8,498 nt of DNA from Pseudomonadota bacterium (GCA_023454395.1 JAEYFY010000265.1:1-8498), one strand, 5' to 3'; positions 1 through 8,374 are shown, counted from the stretch's first letter. Notes: generated by a model not told the origin, from the sequence alone. Numbers and translations are program-made.

Positions 1-27
1 TGACAACGTAATACAATTAGCTATAAT
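1..27 (+). promoter_or_regulatory. Sigma-70 promoter of rlmL (-35 clipped by window edge)
   Basis: A perfect TATAAT lies at 22-27. TGACA at 1-5 would be the last five bases of a TTGACA -35 box whose first T falls outside the window, leaving a 16-base spacer. Transcription would start near 33-35, giving a leader of about 28 bases before the ATG at 62. The -10 box overlaps the in-frame ATG at 26, so that ATG would not be in the transcript and cannot be the usual rlmL start. The boxes are seen directly; promoter activity is inferred. Confidence 0.7.
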
Positions 28-61
28 GCCCAACAATTTTATTTTAGGTGGTAACAATATT

Positions 62-2176
62 ATGCGCTCTCTGTTTGCCAGCACAGGCCGAGGTCTGGAA
101 GAACTATTAAAATCTGAACTTGAACACTTAGGTGCTCAGGCTTGCCAGATAACACAAGGCGGTGTTTATTTCCGTGCTGATGATAAAACCATGTATCAGT
201 CTTTACTTTGGAGCCGTTTAGCGTCGCGTATTATGTTGCCGTTAAATGAATTCAATGTTTATAGTGATCTAGACTTATATCTTGGTGTGCAGGCAATTGA
301 TTGGAGTGAGATTTTTACTGTTGATCAGACTTTTGCTATTCATTTTAATGGCACGAATGACATTATTCGCAATAGCCAATATGGTGCATTAAAAGCAAAA
401 GATGCCATCGTTGACTCATTTCAACGTAAAATAGGGCAACGTCCGGATGTCGCTAAACAATCTCCTGATATCCGTTTAACTATTCACCTTCATAAAGAAA
501 AAGCCTCTCTATCTTTAGATTTAAGTGGTGATGGTTTACATCAACGTGGCTATCGTGACTTAACAGGGCAAGCGCCTTTAAAAGAAAACTTAGCTGCTGC
601 AATTATTATGCGTTCAGGCTGGAAACTTGACACACCATTAATCGATCCAATGTGTGGCTCCGGTACATTATTAATTGAAGCAGCGATGATGGCGACAGAT
701 TGCGCTCCAGCATTAAATCGTGTGCATTGGGGATTTCGTCATTGGTTAGGTCACGATGAAGCATTATGGAAAGAAGTGACTCATGAAGCTTTTGCTCGTT
801 TCCGTGAAGGTAAAAAGAATACCACTGCGCGTTTCTATGGTTTTGATGTTGATAAACGTGTATTGGATATGGCAAGAGCCAATGCTCGCAGAGCGGATGT
901 TTCCGAACTGATCACATTTGCTCACGGTGATGCAGCTAAATTAACAAACCCAGTCTCAACAGAAATAAAAGGGACAATTATCAGTAACCCACCGTATGGT
1001 GAGCGTTTAGAAAGCGAGCCTGCACTAATTGCACTGCATAGCCAGTTAGGAAGAGCGATAAAAGCACACTTCCCAGGTTGGAGATTGTCACTATTTAGTG
1101 CATCACCTGAACTGTTAAGTTGCATTCAATTACGTGCTGAAAGAGAGTTCAAAGCAAAAAATGGCCCTCTTGATTGTGTACAAAAGAACTATTTACTTTC
1201 TGATACACCATCAACGATTAATACTGGGCTTGCGGAAGATTTTGCAAACCGTTTACGTAAAAATGAGAAAAAACTCGCGAAATGGGCAAAACAACAGCAA
1301 ATTGAATGTTATCGTTTATACGATGCTGATTTACCTGAATATAATGTTGCTGTGGATCGTTATGGCGATAAAGTGGTTATTCAAGAATATGCACCACCTA
1401 AAACAGTTAATGAGCACAAAGCTCGCCAGCGTTTATTTGATGTGATTAGCGCAACAATGGAAGTATTGGCATTACGTTCGGATCAACTGATTTTAAAAAC
1501 ACGTCAACGCCAAAAAGGTAAACAGCAGTATGAAAAAATGGCCGAAAAAGGTGATTTTTTCTTAGTTGATGAGTTTGGTGCAAAATTTTGGGTAAATCTA
1601 ACAGATTATCTCGATACAGGGTTGTTCTTAGATCACCGTATTGCACGAAAAATGCTGGGTGAAATGAGTAATGGAAAAGATTTCTTAAATCTTTTTGCTT
1701 ATACCGGTACAGCTTCTGTTCATGCAGGAATTGGTGGTGCAAAAAGCACAACAACCGTTGATATGTCTCGTACTTATCTTGAATGGGCGGAGAAAAACTT
1801 TCAAGCGAATGGCTTATCAGGTAGACAACACCGTTTAATGCAAGCAGATTGCATTCAATGGTTAATGCAGAGCAACGAACAATTTGATGTGATCTTTATC
1901 GATCCGCCTACGTTTTCTAACTCAAAAAGAATGGAAAACACCTTTGATGTACAGCGTGATCACATTGAACTAATGAAACATCTAAAACGTTTGTTGAGAA
2001 AAGGTGGAACAATTATGTTCTCAAATAACAAACGTGGATTCAAAATGGAACATGACGAGTTAGCAAAAATTGGCTTGTGTGCAAAAGAGATAACACAGAA
2101 AACATTATCACAAGACTTTGCACGTAACCGCCAAATTCACAATTGCTGGCTGTTAACTCATGCTAGTGAGGAATAA
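62..2176 (+). CDS. rlmL: Bifunctional 23S rRNA methyltransferase RlmKL (m7G2069 and m2G2445)
   Basis: This cytoplasmic enzyme methylates 23S rRNA during 50S assembly. In E. coli the N-terminal RlmL half makes m2G2445 and the C-terminal RlmK half makes m7G2069, both with S-adenosylmethionine. The protein has 704 residues (E. coli 702) and aligns from its first residues. A THUMP RNA-binding domain occupies roughly residues 45-155. The first methyltransferase has its SAM-binding motif at D195-PMCGSGT and the catalytic NPPY at 309-312. The second has FLNLFAYTG from 541 (SAM motif) and DPPTF from 614. I chose the ATG at 62, not the in-frame ATG at 26: AGGTGG at 46-51 sits 10 bases upstream, homology begins at MRSLFAST, and the ATG at 26 lies inside the -10 box. 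uup follows after 6 bases, suggesting cotranscription. All key motifs look intact. Some databases call this gene rlmK/L or ycbY. Confidence 0.97.
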   Translation: MRSLFASTGRGLEELLKSELEHLGAQACQITQGGVYFRADDKTMYQSLLWSRLASRIMLPLNEFNVYSDLDLYLGVQAIDWSEIFTVDQTFAIHFNGTNDIIRNSQYGALKAKDAIVDSFQRKIGQRPDVAKQSPDIRLTIHLHKEKASLSLDLSGDGLHQRGYRDLTGQAPLKENLAAAIIMRSGWKLDTPLIDPMCGSGTLLIEAAMMATDCAPALNRVHWGFRHWLGHDEALWKEVTHEAFARFREGKKNTTARFYGFDVDKRVLDMARANARRADVSELITFAHGDAAKLTNPVSTEIKGTIISNPPYGERLESEPALIALHSQLGRAIKAHFPGWRLSLFSASPELLSCIQLRAEREFKAKNGPLDCVQKNYLLSDTPSTINTGLAEDFANRLRKNEKKLAKWAKQQQIECYRLYDADLPEYNVAVDRYGDKVVIQEYAPPKTVNEHKARQRLFDVISATMEVLALRSDQLILKTRQRQKGKQQYEKMAEKGDFFLVDEFGAKFWVNLTDYLDTGLFLDHRIARKMLGEMSNGKDFLNLFAYTGTASVHAGIGGAKSTTTVDMSRTYLEWAEKNFQANGLSGRQHRLMQADCIQWLMQSNEQFDVIFIDPPTFSNSKRMENTFDVQRDHIELMKHLKRLLRKGGTIMFSNNKRGFKMEHDELAKIGLCAKEITQKTLSQDFARNRQIHNCWLLTHASEE

Positions 2177-2182
2177 TTTACA

Positions 2183-4111
2183 ATGCCGTTAATTAGTTTG
2201 ACTGGGGCTTATTTATCTTTCAGCGATGCCCCACTATTAGATAGCACCGATTTATTTATTGAAGAAAATGAACGCGTTTGTTTAGTTGGGCGCAATGGTG
2301 CGGGTAAATCAACACTATTAAGAGTGTTATCTAAAGAGCAACCTTTAGATGATGGTCAAGTTGTTTATGAGCAAGATCTTGTGACTGCTCGCTTACAACA
2401 AGATCCGCCAAGAGATATTGAAGGCACTATCTTTGACTTTGTTGCCGAAGGTGTTGAAGAAGATGCTAAATACCTAACGGATTATCACCATATTTCTAAA
2501 CTGATTGAGACAGATCCTTCTGATAAAAATCTCAATAAAATGGCTGAGCTACAAGAAGTACTTGATAGTCGTAACTTGTGGTTACTTGATAGCCGAATTG
2601 CCGAAGTGCTAGAAAAACTCGGTTTAGATGGTGAAGCAGAGCTTTCTTCTTTATCCGGTGGTTGGTTAAGAAAAGCAGCATTAGGGCGCGCATTAGTCAG
2701 CGCACCAAGAGTACTATTTTTAGATGAACCAACAAACCACCTTGATATTGAAACGATCCTTTGGCTTGAGAAATTCTTAAAAGATTTCCAAGGAAGTATC
2801 GTATTTATTTCCCATGACCGCTCATTTATCCGTAATATGGCAACGCGTATTATCGATCTTGATCGTGGCAAACTTTCTTCATGGCCGGGAAATTACGATA
2901 AATATCTTGAAAGCAAAGAAGAAGCATTGCGTGTTGAAGAGCAACAAAACGCAGAGTTTGATCGTAAATTAGCACAAGAAGAAGCGTGGATACGCCAAGG
3001 TATTAAAGCACGACGTACTCGTAACGAAGGTCGTGTAAGAGCATTAAAAGCACTGCGTGTAGAGCGCAGCGAACGCCGTGAAGTGTTAGGCAGTGCTCGT
3101 ATGCAGGTCGAAGAAGCGACGCGTTCTGGTAAAATTGTTTTTGAACTTGAAGATGTTAATTACAGCATTGGAATGCGTAAGTTAGTTCGTGACTTTTCTG
3201 CCAAAGTACAACGTGGTGATAAAATTGCGCTGGTGGGGCCAAATGGTTGCGGTAAAACCACTTTATTGAAACTCATGTTAGGCGATTTAAAAGCAGACAG
3301 CGGACGAGTTCATTGTGGTACTAAGCTTGAAGTGGCTTACTTTGATCAGCACCGTGCGGCACTTGATCCTGATAAAACAGTAATGGATAACCTTGCTGAA
3401 GGTAAGCAAGAGGTGATGGTAAATGGTCGCCCTCGCCATGTGCTCGGTTATTTGCAAGACTTCTTATTCCCACCTAAACGTGCGATGACGCCTGTTCGCG
3501 CACTTTCAGGCGGTGAGAGAAACCGTCTGTTACTGGCACGTTTATTCTTAAAACCGAGTAACTTACTGATCCTCGATGAGCCAACCAATGATCTTGATGT
3601 TGAAACATTGGAATTATTAGAAGAGCTGGTTGATGCTTATCAAGGCACTGTTTTACTGGTTAGCCATGACCGTGAATTTGTTGATAATAGTGTTACTGAG
3701 TGTTGGATCTTTGAAGGTGATGGTGTTATTAACAGCTACGTTGGCGGATATTACGATGCTCAGCAACAACGAGCGCAGACGGTTTCACTAAAGAGTGAGA
3801 CAAACAAATCACGCAACGTACCAGAAAAAGCTGAAAAAGAAGCAAAAGTGAAAGATAGCTCTAAAAAGAACACTCGTAATAACAAATTAAGTTATCATTT
3901 GATACGAGAACTTGAGCAACTTCCTGCTAAATTAGAAAGCTTAGAAACGCAGTTAAGTGCATTACAAGAAGAAGTGAGTGGGGCAGATTTCTTTACTCGT
4001 CCTCATGAAGAGACAGAAAAAGTCTTAAAGGCGCTTGCAGATAAAGAACAAGAGCTTGAAACGGCTTTTGATAGATGGCAAGAGCTGGAAATGATGCAAA
4101 ACGGCGAGTAG
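2183..4111 (+). CDS. uup: ABC-F family ATPase Uup
   Basis: Uup is a soluble ABC-F protein, with two ATP-binding cassettes and no membrane domain. In E. coli it associates with ribosomes, and loss of uup raises precise excision of transposons; its exact role is unsettled. The protein has 642 residues (E. coli 635). Cassette 1 has Walker A GRNGAGKST at 36-44, signature LSGGW at 157-161 and Walker B with D181-E182 (LDEPTNHLD). Cassette 2 has Walker A GPNGCGKTT at 352-360, signature LSGGE at 441-445 and Walker B with D465-E466. The arginine-rich interdomain linker spans roughly residues 240-310. A charged, lysine-rich stretch leads into the C-terminal coiled coil (about 570-642) typical of Uup and lacking in many other ABC-F proteins. 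Its ribosome binding site (AGGA, 2169-2172) lies inside the last codons of rlmL, so translation is probably coupled. Both catalytic glutamates are present, so an active ATPase is expected. Confidence 0.97.
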   Translation: MPLISLTGAYLSFSDAPLLDSTDLFIEENERVCLVGRNGAGKSTLLRVLSKEQPLDDGQVVYEQDLVTARLQQDPPRDIEGTIFDFVAEGVEEDAKYLTDYHHISKLIETDPSDKNLNKMAELQEVLDSRNLWLLDSRIAEVLEKLGLDGEAELSSLSGGWLRKAALGRALVSAPRVLFLDEPTNHLDIETILWLEKFLKDFQGSIVFISHDRSFIRNMATRIIDLDRGKLSSWPGNYDKYLESKEEALRVEEQQNAEFDRKLAQEEAWIRQGIKARRTRNEGRVRALKALRVERSERREVLGSARMQVEEATRSGKIVFELEDVNYSIGMRKLVRDFSAKVQRGDKIALVGPNGCGKTTLLKLMLGDLKADSGRVHCGTKLEVAYFDQHRAALDPDKTVMDNLAEGKQEVMVNGRPRHVLGYLQDFLFPPKRAMTPVRALSGGERNRLLLARLFLKPSNLLILDEPTNDLDVETLELLEELVDAYQGTVLLVSHDREFVDNSVTECWIFEGDGVINSYVGGYYDAQQQRAQTVSLKSETNKSRNVPEKAEKEAKVKDSSKKNTRNNKLSYHLIRELEQLPAKLESLETQLSALQEEVSGADFFTRPHEETEKVLKALADKEQELETAFDRWQELEMMQNGE

Positions 4112-4118
4112 CCAACTG

Positions 4119-4143
4119 AAAGCGGGGCATTATGCCCCGTTTT
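4119..4143 (+). terminator. Intrinsic terminator after uup
   Basis: A GC-rich stem pairs CGGGGCA (4123-4129) with TGCCCCG (4133-4139) around a three-base loop, TTA. Weak AAAG/TTTT pairing extends it outward, and a short T run (4140-4143) follows. It starts 7 bases after the uup stop and separates rlmL-uup from pqiABC. The T run is only four bases, so some readthrough into pqiA is possible. Confidence 0.85.
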
Positions 4144-4196
4144 AATTCCTAGATTAAATATTCTTTTATTGATTATTCTAAATAAGAGGTGTCGCT

Positions 4197-5486
4197 GTGT
4201 GCTCTGGTCAACAACATCGTCATGAACATAAACATGAGCAAATATTATGTCCTCAGTGCGATCTGGTGGTCAGTGTTCCTCAATTAGTACAAGGAACAAA
4301 AGCAACATGCCCTCGTTGCCATACTGTGCTAACTGCACGTTGGCGCCAACCTTTTTATCAACCTGTTGCATTAGCAATCAGCGCATTATTTATGCTGTTA
4401 ATGGCGAGCCAATTTACTTTTGTTAGTATGGAAGTGGCGGGTATTACCAATAATGTCACATTGATGCAAATTCCAACGGTGATGTTCAGCGAAAACTACG
4501 TTGAGCTAGGTGCCTTTTTCCTATTGTTTGTGCAGATTGTGCCCGCTTTTTGTATGATCGCAATCTTGCTTCTTTGCACACCCATTAAATTACCAAGAAA
4601 ATTACAAATTTGGTTATCGCGTATTTTATTTCAACTAAAATCGTGGTGTATGGCAGAAATTTTTCTTGCGGGAATTTTAGTTAGCTTTGTAAAATTAATG
4701 GCTTATGGTGATATTGGGTTGGGATTAAGCTTTCCTCCTTATGTGCTTTATTGCTTATTTCAAATTCGTGCTTTCCAGTGCCTTGATAGACATACCTTAT
4801 GGGAAAAATTAGAGCCTCGTCCTGCTTATCCTGACATAGAATCGGGTAAACCGGGATTGAAACAAGGTGTAAGATTGTGCCGTTCATGTACGGCAATTTT
4901 ACCTGCCGACCAATATGAATGTAGTCGTTGTGAAGTGAAAGGACATGCAAGAAAACCGAAAAGTTTGCAATGGACAGTATCACTGTTGATTACTTCGTTG
5001 ATCCTCTATATCCCCGCGAATTTATTACCGATTATGGTGACAGAATCACTGGGTAATAACCTCTATTCAACCATTATGGCTGGGGTTATTTTGTTATGGG
5101 AAGATGGCTCTTATCCTGTTGCCATGGTGATATTTATTGCCAGTATTATGGTGCCAAGTTTAAAAATGCTCGCAATTGCTTGGTTGTGTTGGGATGCACA
5201 CAAATCTAATGGAAAAAGAGATCCTGCTAGAATGCATTTTCTCTATGAAGTTGTTGAATATGTAGGGCGTTGGTCGATGATTGACGTCTTCGTAATTGCT
5301 GTTTTAGCTTCATTAGTCAGAATGGGACGTCTGATGAGCATCTATCCTGATTTTGGTGTGGTGCTATTTGCATTGGTTGTAGTGCTAACTATGTTCTCTG
5401 CAATGATGTTTGATCCTCGGTTGACGTGGGATAAGTGTACAACCGATGATGATAAACCCACGATTAAGGAGCCTAAGGGTGACTGA
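4197..5486 (+). CDS. pqiA: Inner-membrane protein PqiA of the PqiABC lipid-transport system
   Basis: PqiA is the polytopic inner-membrane partner of the MCE protein PqiB (LetA/PqiA family) and is thought to pass lipids to or from the PqiB tunnel. The paraquat-inducible name comes from E. coli, where the operon answers to SoxRS. The protein has 429 residues (E. coli 417). Two zinc-ribbon-like cysteine sets precede the two membrane halves: C18/C21 with C38/C41, and C228/C231 with C242/C245. Hydrophobic segments lie near 53-73, 100-125, 149-175, 180-197, 258-282, 292-335 (probably two), 353-375 and 385-405, so about eight helices. The start is GTG at 4197: an in-frame TAA at 4179-4181 leaves no earlier start, the first in-frame ATG lies within membrane helix 1, and AAGAGG (4184-4189) sits 7 bases upstream. 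Residues 7-13 alternate histidine with charged residues and might bind metal. I see no strong promoter in 4144-4183. Confidence 0.96.
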   Translation: MCSGQQHRHEHKHEQILCPQCDLVVSVPQLVQGTKATCPRCHTVLTARWRQPFYQPVALAISALFMLLMASQFTFVSMEVAGITNNVTLMQIPTVMFSENYVELGAFFLLFVQIVPAFCMIAILLLCTPIKLPRKLQIWLSRILFQLKSWCMAEIFLAGILVSFVKLMAYGDIGLGLSFPPYVLYCLFQIRAFQCLDRHTLWEKLEPRPAYPDIESGKPGLKQGVRLCRSCTAILPADQYECSRCEVKGHARKPKSLQWTVSLLITSLILYIPANLLPIMVTESLGNNLYSTIMAGVILLWEDGSYPVAMVIFIASIMVPSLKMLAIAWLCWDAHKSNGKRDPARMHFLYEVVEYVGRWSMIDVFVIAVLASLVRMGRLMSIYPDFGVVLFALVVVLTMFSAMMFDPRLTWDKCTTDDDKPTIKEPKGD

Positions 5487-7131
5487 AAAGAATGAAACTG
5501 CTTTAACTGAAGCAAAAATTAACAAACTAAAAAGCTGGTCTCCAGTTTGGATCATACCACTTGTCACTTTACTGATTGGTGCGTGGATACTTTATTATCA
5601 TTTCAGCCATCAGGGACCAGAAGTTACATTAATTACCTATAATGCAGATGGCATTGAAGCTGGTAAAACTAAAATTAAAAGTCGCAGTGTGGATATTGGC
5701 TTAGTTGAAAGTGTCACACTCGATAGCAATTTTAGTCGCGTTATTATTACGGCTCGTCTTGATAAAGAGATGAAAGAGTTATTACGCGCAGATACTGCAT
5801 TTTGGGTTGTAAGACCTCAGGTTGGTAAAGAGGGTGTAACGGGCTTAGGTACCTTGCTTTCGGGTGCTTATATCGAATTGCAGCCGGGATTAAAAGGTAA
5901 AGAAGTCGATGAATTTAATCTTCTCGACTCGCCTCCATTGGCGTCACCAGATGCAAAAGGTATTCGTATCAATTTGGTAAGTGAAGCCGCTGGTCAATTA
6001 AATGCGGGTGATCCTGTTTTATTTAGAGGCTACCAAGTCGGCTCTGTTGAAACCAGTGAGTTCAACATTGAGAGCCGAGATATGCACTATCAACTCTTTA
6101 TCAAAGCACCTTATGACAAAATGGTGACCTCAAATGTTCGATTCTGGAAAGATTCCGGTATCGCTTTTGATATGTCTTCATCGGGTGTGCGTGTTGAAAT
6201 GGCATCACTTTCTACACTCTTTAGTGGCGGTGTCAGTTTTGATGTTCCTGCGGGATGGGTACCCGGTGATCCTATTGCACCGAAAACAGAATTTAAGCTC
6301 TACGATAATGAAAAGAGCATTCAAAACTCGCTATATACCGACTATCGTAGCTACATTATGTTTTTCTCTGATTCTGTAAGAGGATTGCAAGCAGGCGCTC
6401 CCGTCGAATTCCGTGGGATCCGTATGGGAACAGTTGTACAAGTGCCTTATTACACTAAAGGTATGCAACAATCGCTAGATAAAGATTTTCGTATTCCAGT
6501 GCTTATCCATGTTGAACCAGAGCGTTTTGCCAATGATGTCGGTGAAAGTTTCGACTTCGTTAAAGAAATCACTTTTGCTTCTAATAATGGGCTAAGAGCA
6601 TCATTGAAATCAGGTAACCTTTTAACTGGGGCGCTTTACATTGATCTTGATTTCTATCCTGACGAAGCTAAATGGGAAGGACCTCAAGAAGTTGCAGGTT
6701 ACCAACAAATTCCGACGGTTAGCTCTGGTTTAGCGCAGATTCAGCAAAAAGTGATGACATCACTGGATAAGATCAACAATCTTCCTGTTGAACCAATGCT
6801 TAAAGAGATGACTGCAACATTATCTGAAAGCCAAAAAGCAGTCAGTGAAGCTAAAGAAACACTGAAGTCATTGAATGCCATGATTGGTAGTGATGAATTT
6901 AGAAATCTTCCTAACGATATTCAGCAGTCATTGAAAGAGATTAATCGCAGTATGCAAGGCTTCCAACCAGGCTCTCCTGCATACGGAAAAATGATCGATA
7001 ATATGCAGCAAGTTGATCAGGTTTTAAGAGAAATGCAGCCTTTATTGAAAACATTGAACAATAAGAGCAATGCATTAATTTTTGAAGCGAAGGAAGGTAA
7101 AGATCCAGAACCGAAGAGGGCTGAAAAATAA
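5479..7131 (+). CDS. pqiB: MCE-domain trans-envelope tunnel protein PqiB
   Basis: PqiB is anchored in the inner membrane and spans the periplasm. In E. coli it forms a hexamer with three stacked MCE rings and a long C-terminal coiled-coil needle that gives a hydrophobic channel for lipids. From the GTG at 5479 the protein has 550 residues (E. coli 546). One membrane helix lies at about 23-42, after the conserved SWSPVW motif. MCE domains begin near residues 46 (GPEVTLIT), 161 (GIRINLV) and 291 (YIMFFSD); the second and third carry the conserved GDPVLFRG-like and GAPVEFRG motifs. A helical, heptad-like tail covers roughly 425-535. An upstream in-frame ATG at 5446 would add 11 residues. I prefer GTG 5479 because TAAGGAG (5465-5471) sits 7 bases before it and homology begins just after. 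The gene overlaps pqiA by 8 bases and pqiC by one (TAATG), indicating coupled translation. Confidence 0.96.
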   Translation: MTEKNETALTEAKINKLKSWSPVWIIPLVTLLIGAWILYYHFSHQGPEVTLITYNADGIEAGKTKIKSRSVDIGLVESVTLDSNFSRVIITARLDKEMKELLRADTAFWVVRPQVGKEGVTGLGTLLSGAYIELQPGLKGKEVDEFNLLDSPPLASPDAKGIRINLVSEAAGQLNAGDPVLFRGYQVGSVETSEFNIESRDMHYQLFIKAPYDKMVTSNVRFWKDSGIAFDMSSSGVRVEMASLSTLFSGGVSFDVPAGWVPGDPIAPKTEFKLYDNEKSIQNSLYTDYRSYIMFFSDSVRGLQAGAPVEFRGIRMGTVVQVPYYTKGMQQSLDKDFRIPVLIHVEPERFANDVGESFDFVKEITFASNNGLRASLKSGNLLTGALYIDLDFYPDEAKWEGPQEVAGYQQIPTVSSGLAQIQQKVMTSLDKINNLPVEPMLKEMTATLSESQKAVSEAKETLKSLNAMIGSDEFRNLPNDIQQSLKEINRSMQGFQPGSPAYGKMIDNMQQVDQVLREMQPLLKTLNNKSNALIFEAKEGKDPEPKRAEK

Positions 7132-7703
7132 TGAAATACATCATTGGGGTATTTGTATTGATGTTAACGGCATGTTCAAGTCAGATTGATAAAACGTATT
7201 ATCAGTTGCCTGATGTTTATCAAGGTGGCGTGTCAGAACAAGTCTCGACAACACAGTCAGCCAAGAAGCCTCAAATTTGGGTTCAGCCGATCCGTTTGTC
7301 TAATATGCTAGTTAATGCAGGAATTGTTTATCAAACGACGGATATTAACTATACCGTGGCTAATCAGCACCTATGGATTAATCCACTTGATCAGCAATTA
7401 CAACAGAACCTTATTTCCGGTTTAACAAAAGCATTGCCGGGCACGGTTGTTGCTAATCAACCTGTTGAAGATAGCTTAGCGAAATTAACGGTCACCGTTA
7501 ATTACTTTCAAGGCCGTTATGACGGGCAGGTAATTATTTCAGGTGACTGGATTTATACTGAAAATAATAAAGTGATTAATCAGCCATTCTCTTTAGTTTT
7601 AACACAAACTGAAGATGGTTATCCTGCTTTAGTGCGTACATTAGGGCAAGGCTGGGAGCAAGTGGTTTCTGACATAGCGAAAGCAATTCAAGCTCAATAC
7701 TAA
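7131..7703 (+). CDS. pqiC: Outer-membrane lipoprotein PqiC of the PqiABC system
   Basis: PqiC (YmbA in older E. coli annotation; DUF330 / ABC-transport-auxiliary lipoprotein family) sits at the inner face of the outer membrane and meets the tip of the PqiB needle, completing the trans-envelope path. The protein has 190 residues (E. coli 187). A short lipoprotein signal peptide (residues 1-14) ends in the lipobox LTAC with the acylated cysteine at C15. The residue after it is serine, not aspartate, consistent with Lol transport to the outer membrane. The family motif YYQLP follows at about 23-27, then the conserved VYQT and PLDQQL segments. The ATG overlaps the pqiB stop by one base, with GAGGG (7116-7120) 10 bases upstream. 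A strong terminator follows. No odd residues or breaks were seen. Confidence 0.95.
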   Translation: MKYIIGVFVLMLTACSSQIDKTYYQLPDVYQGGVSEQVSTTQSAKKPQIWVQPIRLSNMLVNAGIVYQTTDINYTVANQHLWINPLDQQLQQNLISGLTKALPGTVVANQPVEDSLAKLTVTVNYFQGRYDGQVIISGDWIYTENNKVINQPFSLVLTQTEDGYPALVRTLGQGWEQVVSDIAKAIQAQY

Positions 7704-7726
7704 CTGATTTAGCATCGTGTTTATTC

Positions 7727-7774
7727 AAACCCAATATTCTCTTAAATTGTCTTTAAGTTGAATATTGGGTTTTT
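7727..7774 (+). terminator. Nested-hairpin intrinsic terminator of pqiABC
   Basis: An uninterrupted 13-base-pair stem joins 7727-7739 (AAACCCAATATTC) with 7760-7772. Inside its loop, CTTAAA (7741-7746) pairs with TTTAAG (7752-7757) around a five-base loop, giving one long, nearly continuous hairpin. A run of five T (7770-7774) follows. It begins 23 bases after the pqiC stop. Confidence 0.9.
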
Positions 7775-8081
7775 GTTTATTTAGAAAAGAATAATAAAAA
7801 AACAATCAGTTATAAAACCTTAAAGGAAATATCTCACTGTAATTAGTGGGGCATTTTGGCAACAAGGCATAACGCTTTCTTCAATTGAGACGATTATTTT
7901 GCAGAAGGTATGAATTGGTATTTAAAGAGTCTGAATTAATAGATGTACATAAGAGGTATTAATCGCTTATTTTACCTTCAATGATGGCTAATTCCTTAAT
8001 AAAACAAAGGTAATTAAAAAGAGTTTTCTACAAAAAAATAAAAATAGAGCAAAAAATTATATATATAAACCAAGTCTTATA

Positions 8082-8109
8082 TTGACATAAATTTTAAAAT
8101 AAACATTAT
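8082..8109 (+). promoter_or_regulatory. Candidate sigma-70 promoter far upstream of rmf
   Basis: A perfect TTGACA lies at 8082-8087, followed after 16 bases by CATTAT at 8104-8109 (four of six matches to TATAAT). The 40 bases upstream are rich in A and T runs, as in an UP element. Transcripts starting near 8116 would carry a 320-base leader to rmf, or could be a separate small RNA. In DNA this AT-rich, -10-like matches are common, so only the -35 box is notable. Confidence 0.35.
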
Positions 8110-8306
8110 TTTATCTTAATTAAATTATTGGTTACATAAAATAAAAATAAAGGAAGTTATTTTTATTTATAAAAATTGATTAAATATCAACATATTGTGA
8201 TTTGTTCTAATATAACTTATTAAAATGATTAGATAATATTTTAGTCGAATTATTAGATAAAATAAATAATAACATTAAGTATTAAATTTATAGTTGGTTC
8301 AACATC

Positions 8307-8323
8307 ACAAATATGACATTTGT
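8307..8323. promoter_or_regulatory. Inverted repeat upstream of rmf, possible operator
   Basis: ACAAAT (8307-8312) and ATTTGT (8318-8323) form a perfect inverted repeat around the five-base spacer ATGAC. It sits just upstream of the probable rmf promoter, where a regulator could bind. I do not recognise the regulator; the site does not fit the CRP pattern. Confidence 0.25.
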
Positions 8324-8337
8324 ATTAACTTCTTTAC

Positions 8338-8374
8338 TTGCTTAAATGTGCAATAAAGCGTATCAATTTATAGT
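8338..8374 (+). promoter_or_regulatory. Probable rmf promoter region
   Basis: Two overlapping arrangements are possible. TTGCTT (8338-8343) with TATCAA (8361-8366) has a 17-base spacer, and TATAGT (8369-8374) is a better -10 box but has only a weak -35 (TGTGCA, 8347-8352). Either gives an rmf leader of about 55-65 bases. In E. coli, rmf is induced in stationary phase with help from ppGpp; the sequence alone does not show whether this holds here. Confidence 0.4.

Noticed and set aside
1446..1754. Open frame of 102 codons on the - strand within rlmL, and similar antisense frames in uup, pqiA and pqiB
   Set aside because: They lie wholly opposite strongly conserved genes, have no recognisable family and no promoter, and are best explained as shadow frames.
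4144..4183. pqiA promoter with TATTCT at 4174-4179 as -10
   Set aside because: Only four of six matches and no fair -35 box at 16-18 bases; I could not support a specific call.
7822..7908. Open 28-codon stretch on the + strand in the intergenic region
   Set aside because: It has no usual start codon, no ribosome binding site in place, and I recognise no family in its translation.
7904..7980. Possible tRNA: 7-base acceptor-like stem spanning 76 bases followed by A
   Set aside because: Acceptor arms are about four bases too far apart, the would-be T loop lacks TTC, the T and D stems mostly fail to pair, and the GG of the D loop is misplaced.
7989..8016. Hairpin TAATT-CCTT / AAGG-T-AATTA as a second terminator
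   Set aside because: It is followed by A, not T, on the + strand, and no T run follows it on the - strand.
7960..8030. Open stretch of about 22 codons on the - strand with a coding-like end
   Set aside because: No usual start codon, stops on both sides, and length within chance expectation.
8196..8211. TGTGA at 8196-8200 and TCACA at 8305-8309 as CRP sites
   Set aside because: Neither has a matching partner half-site at the six-base spacing that CRP requires.
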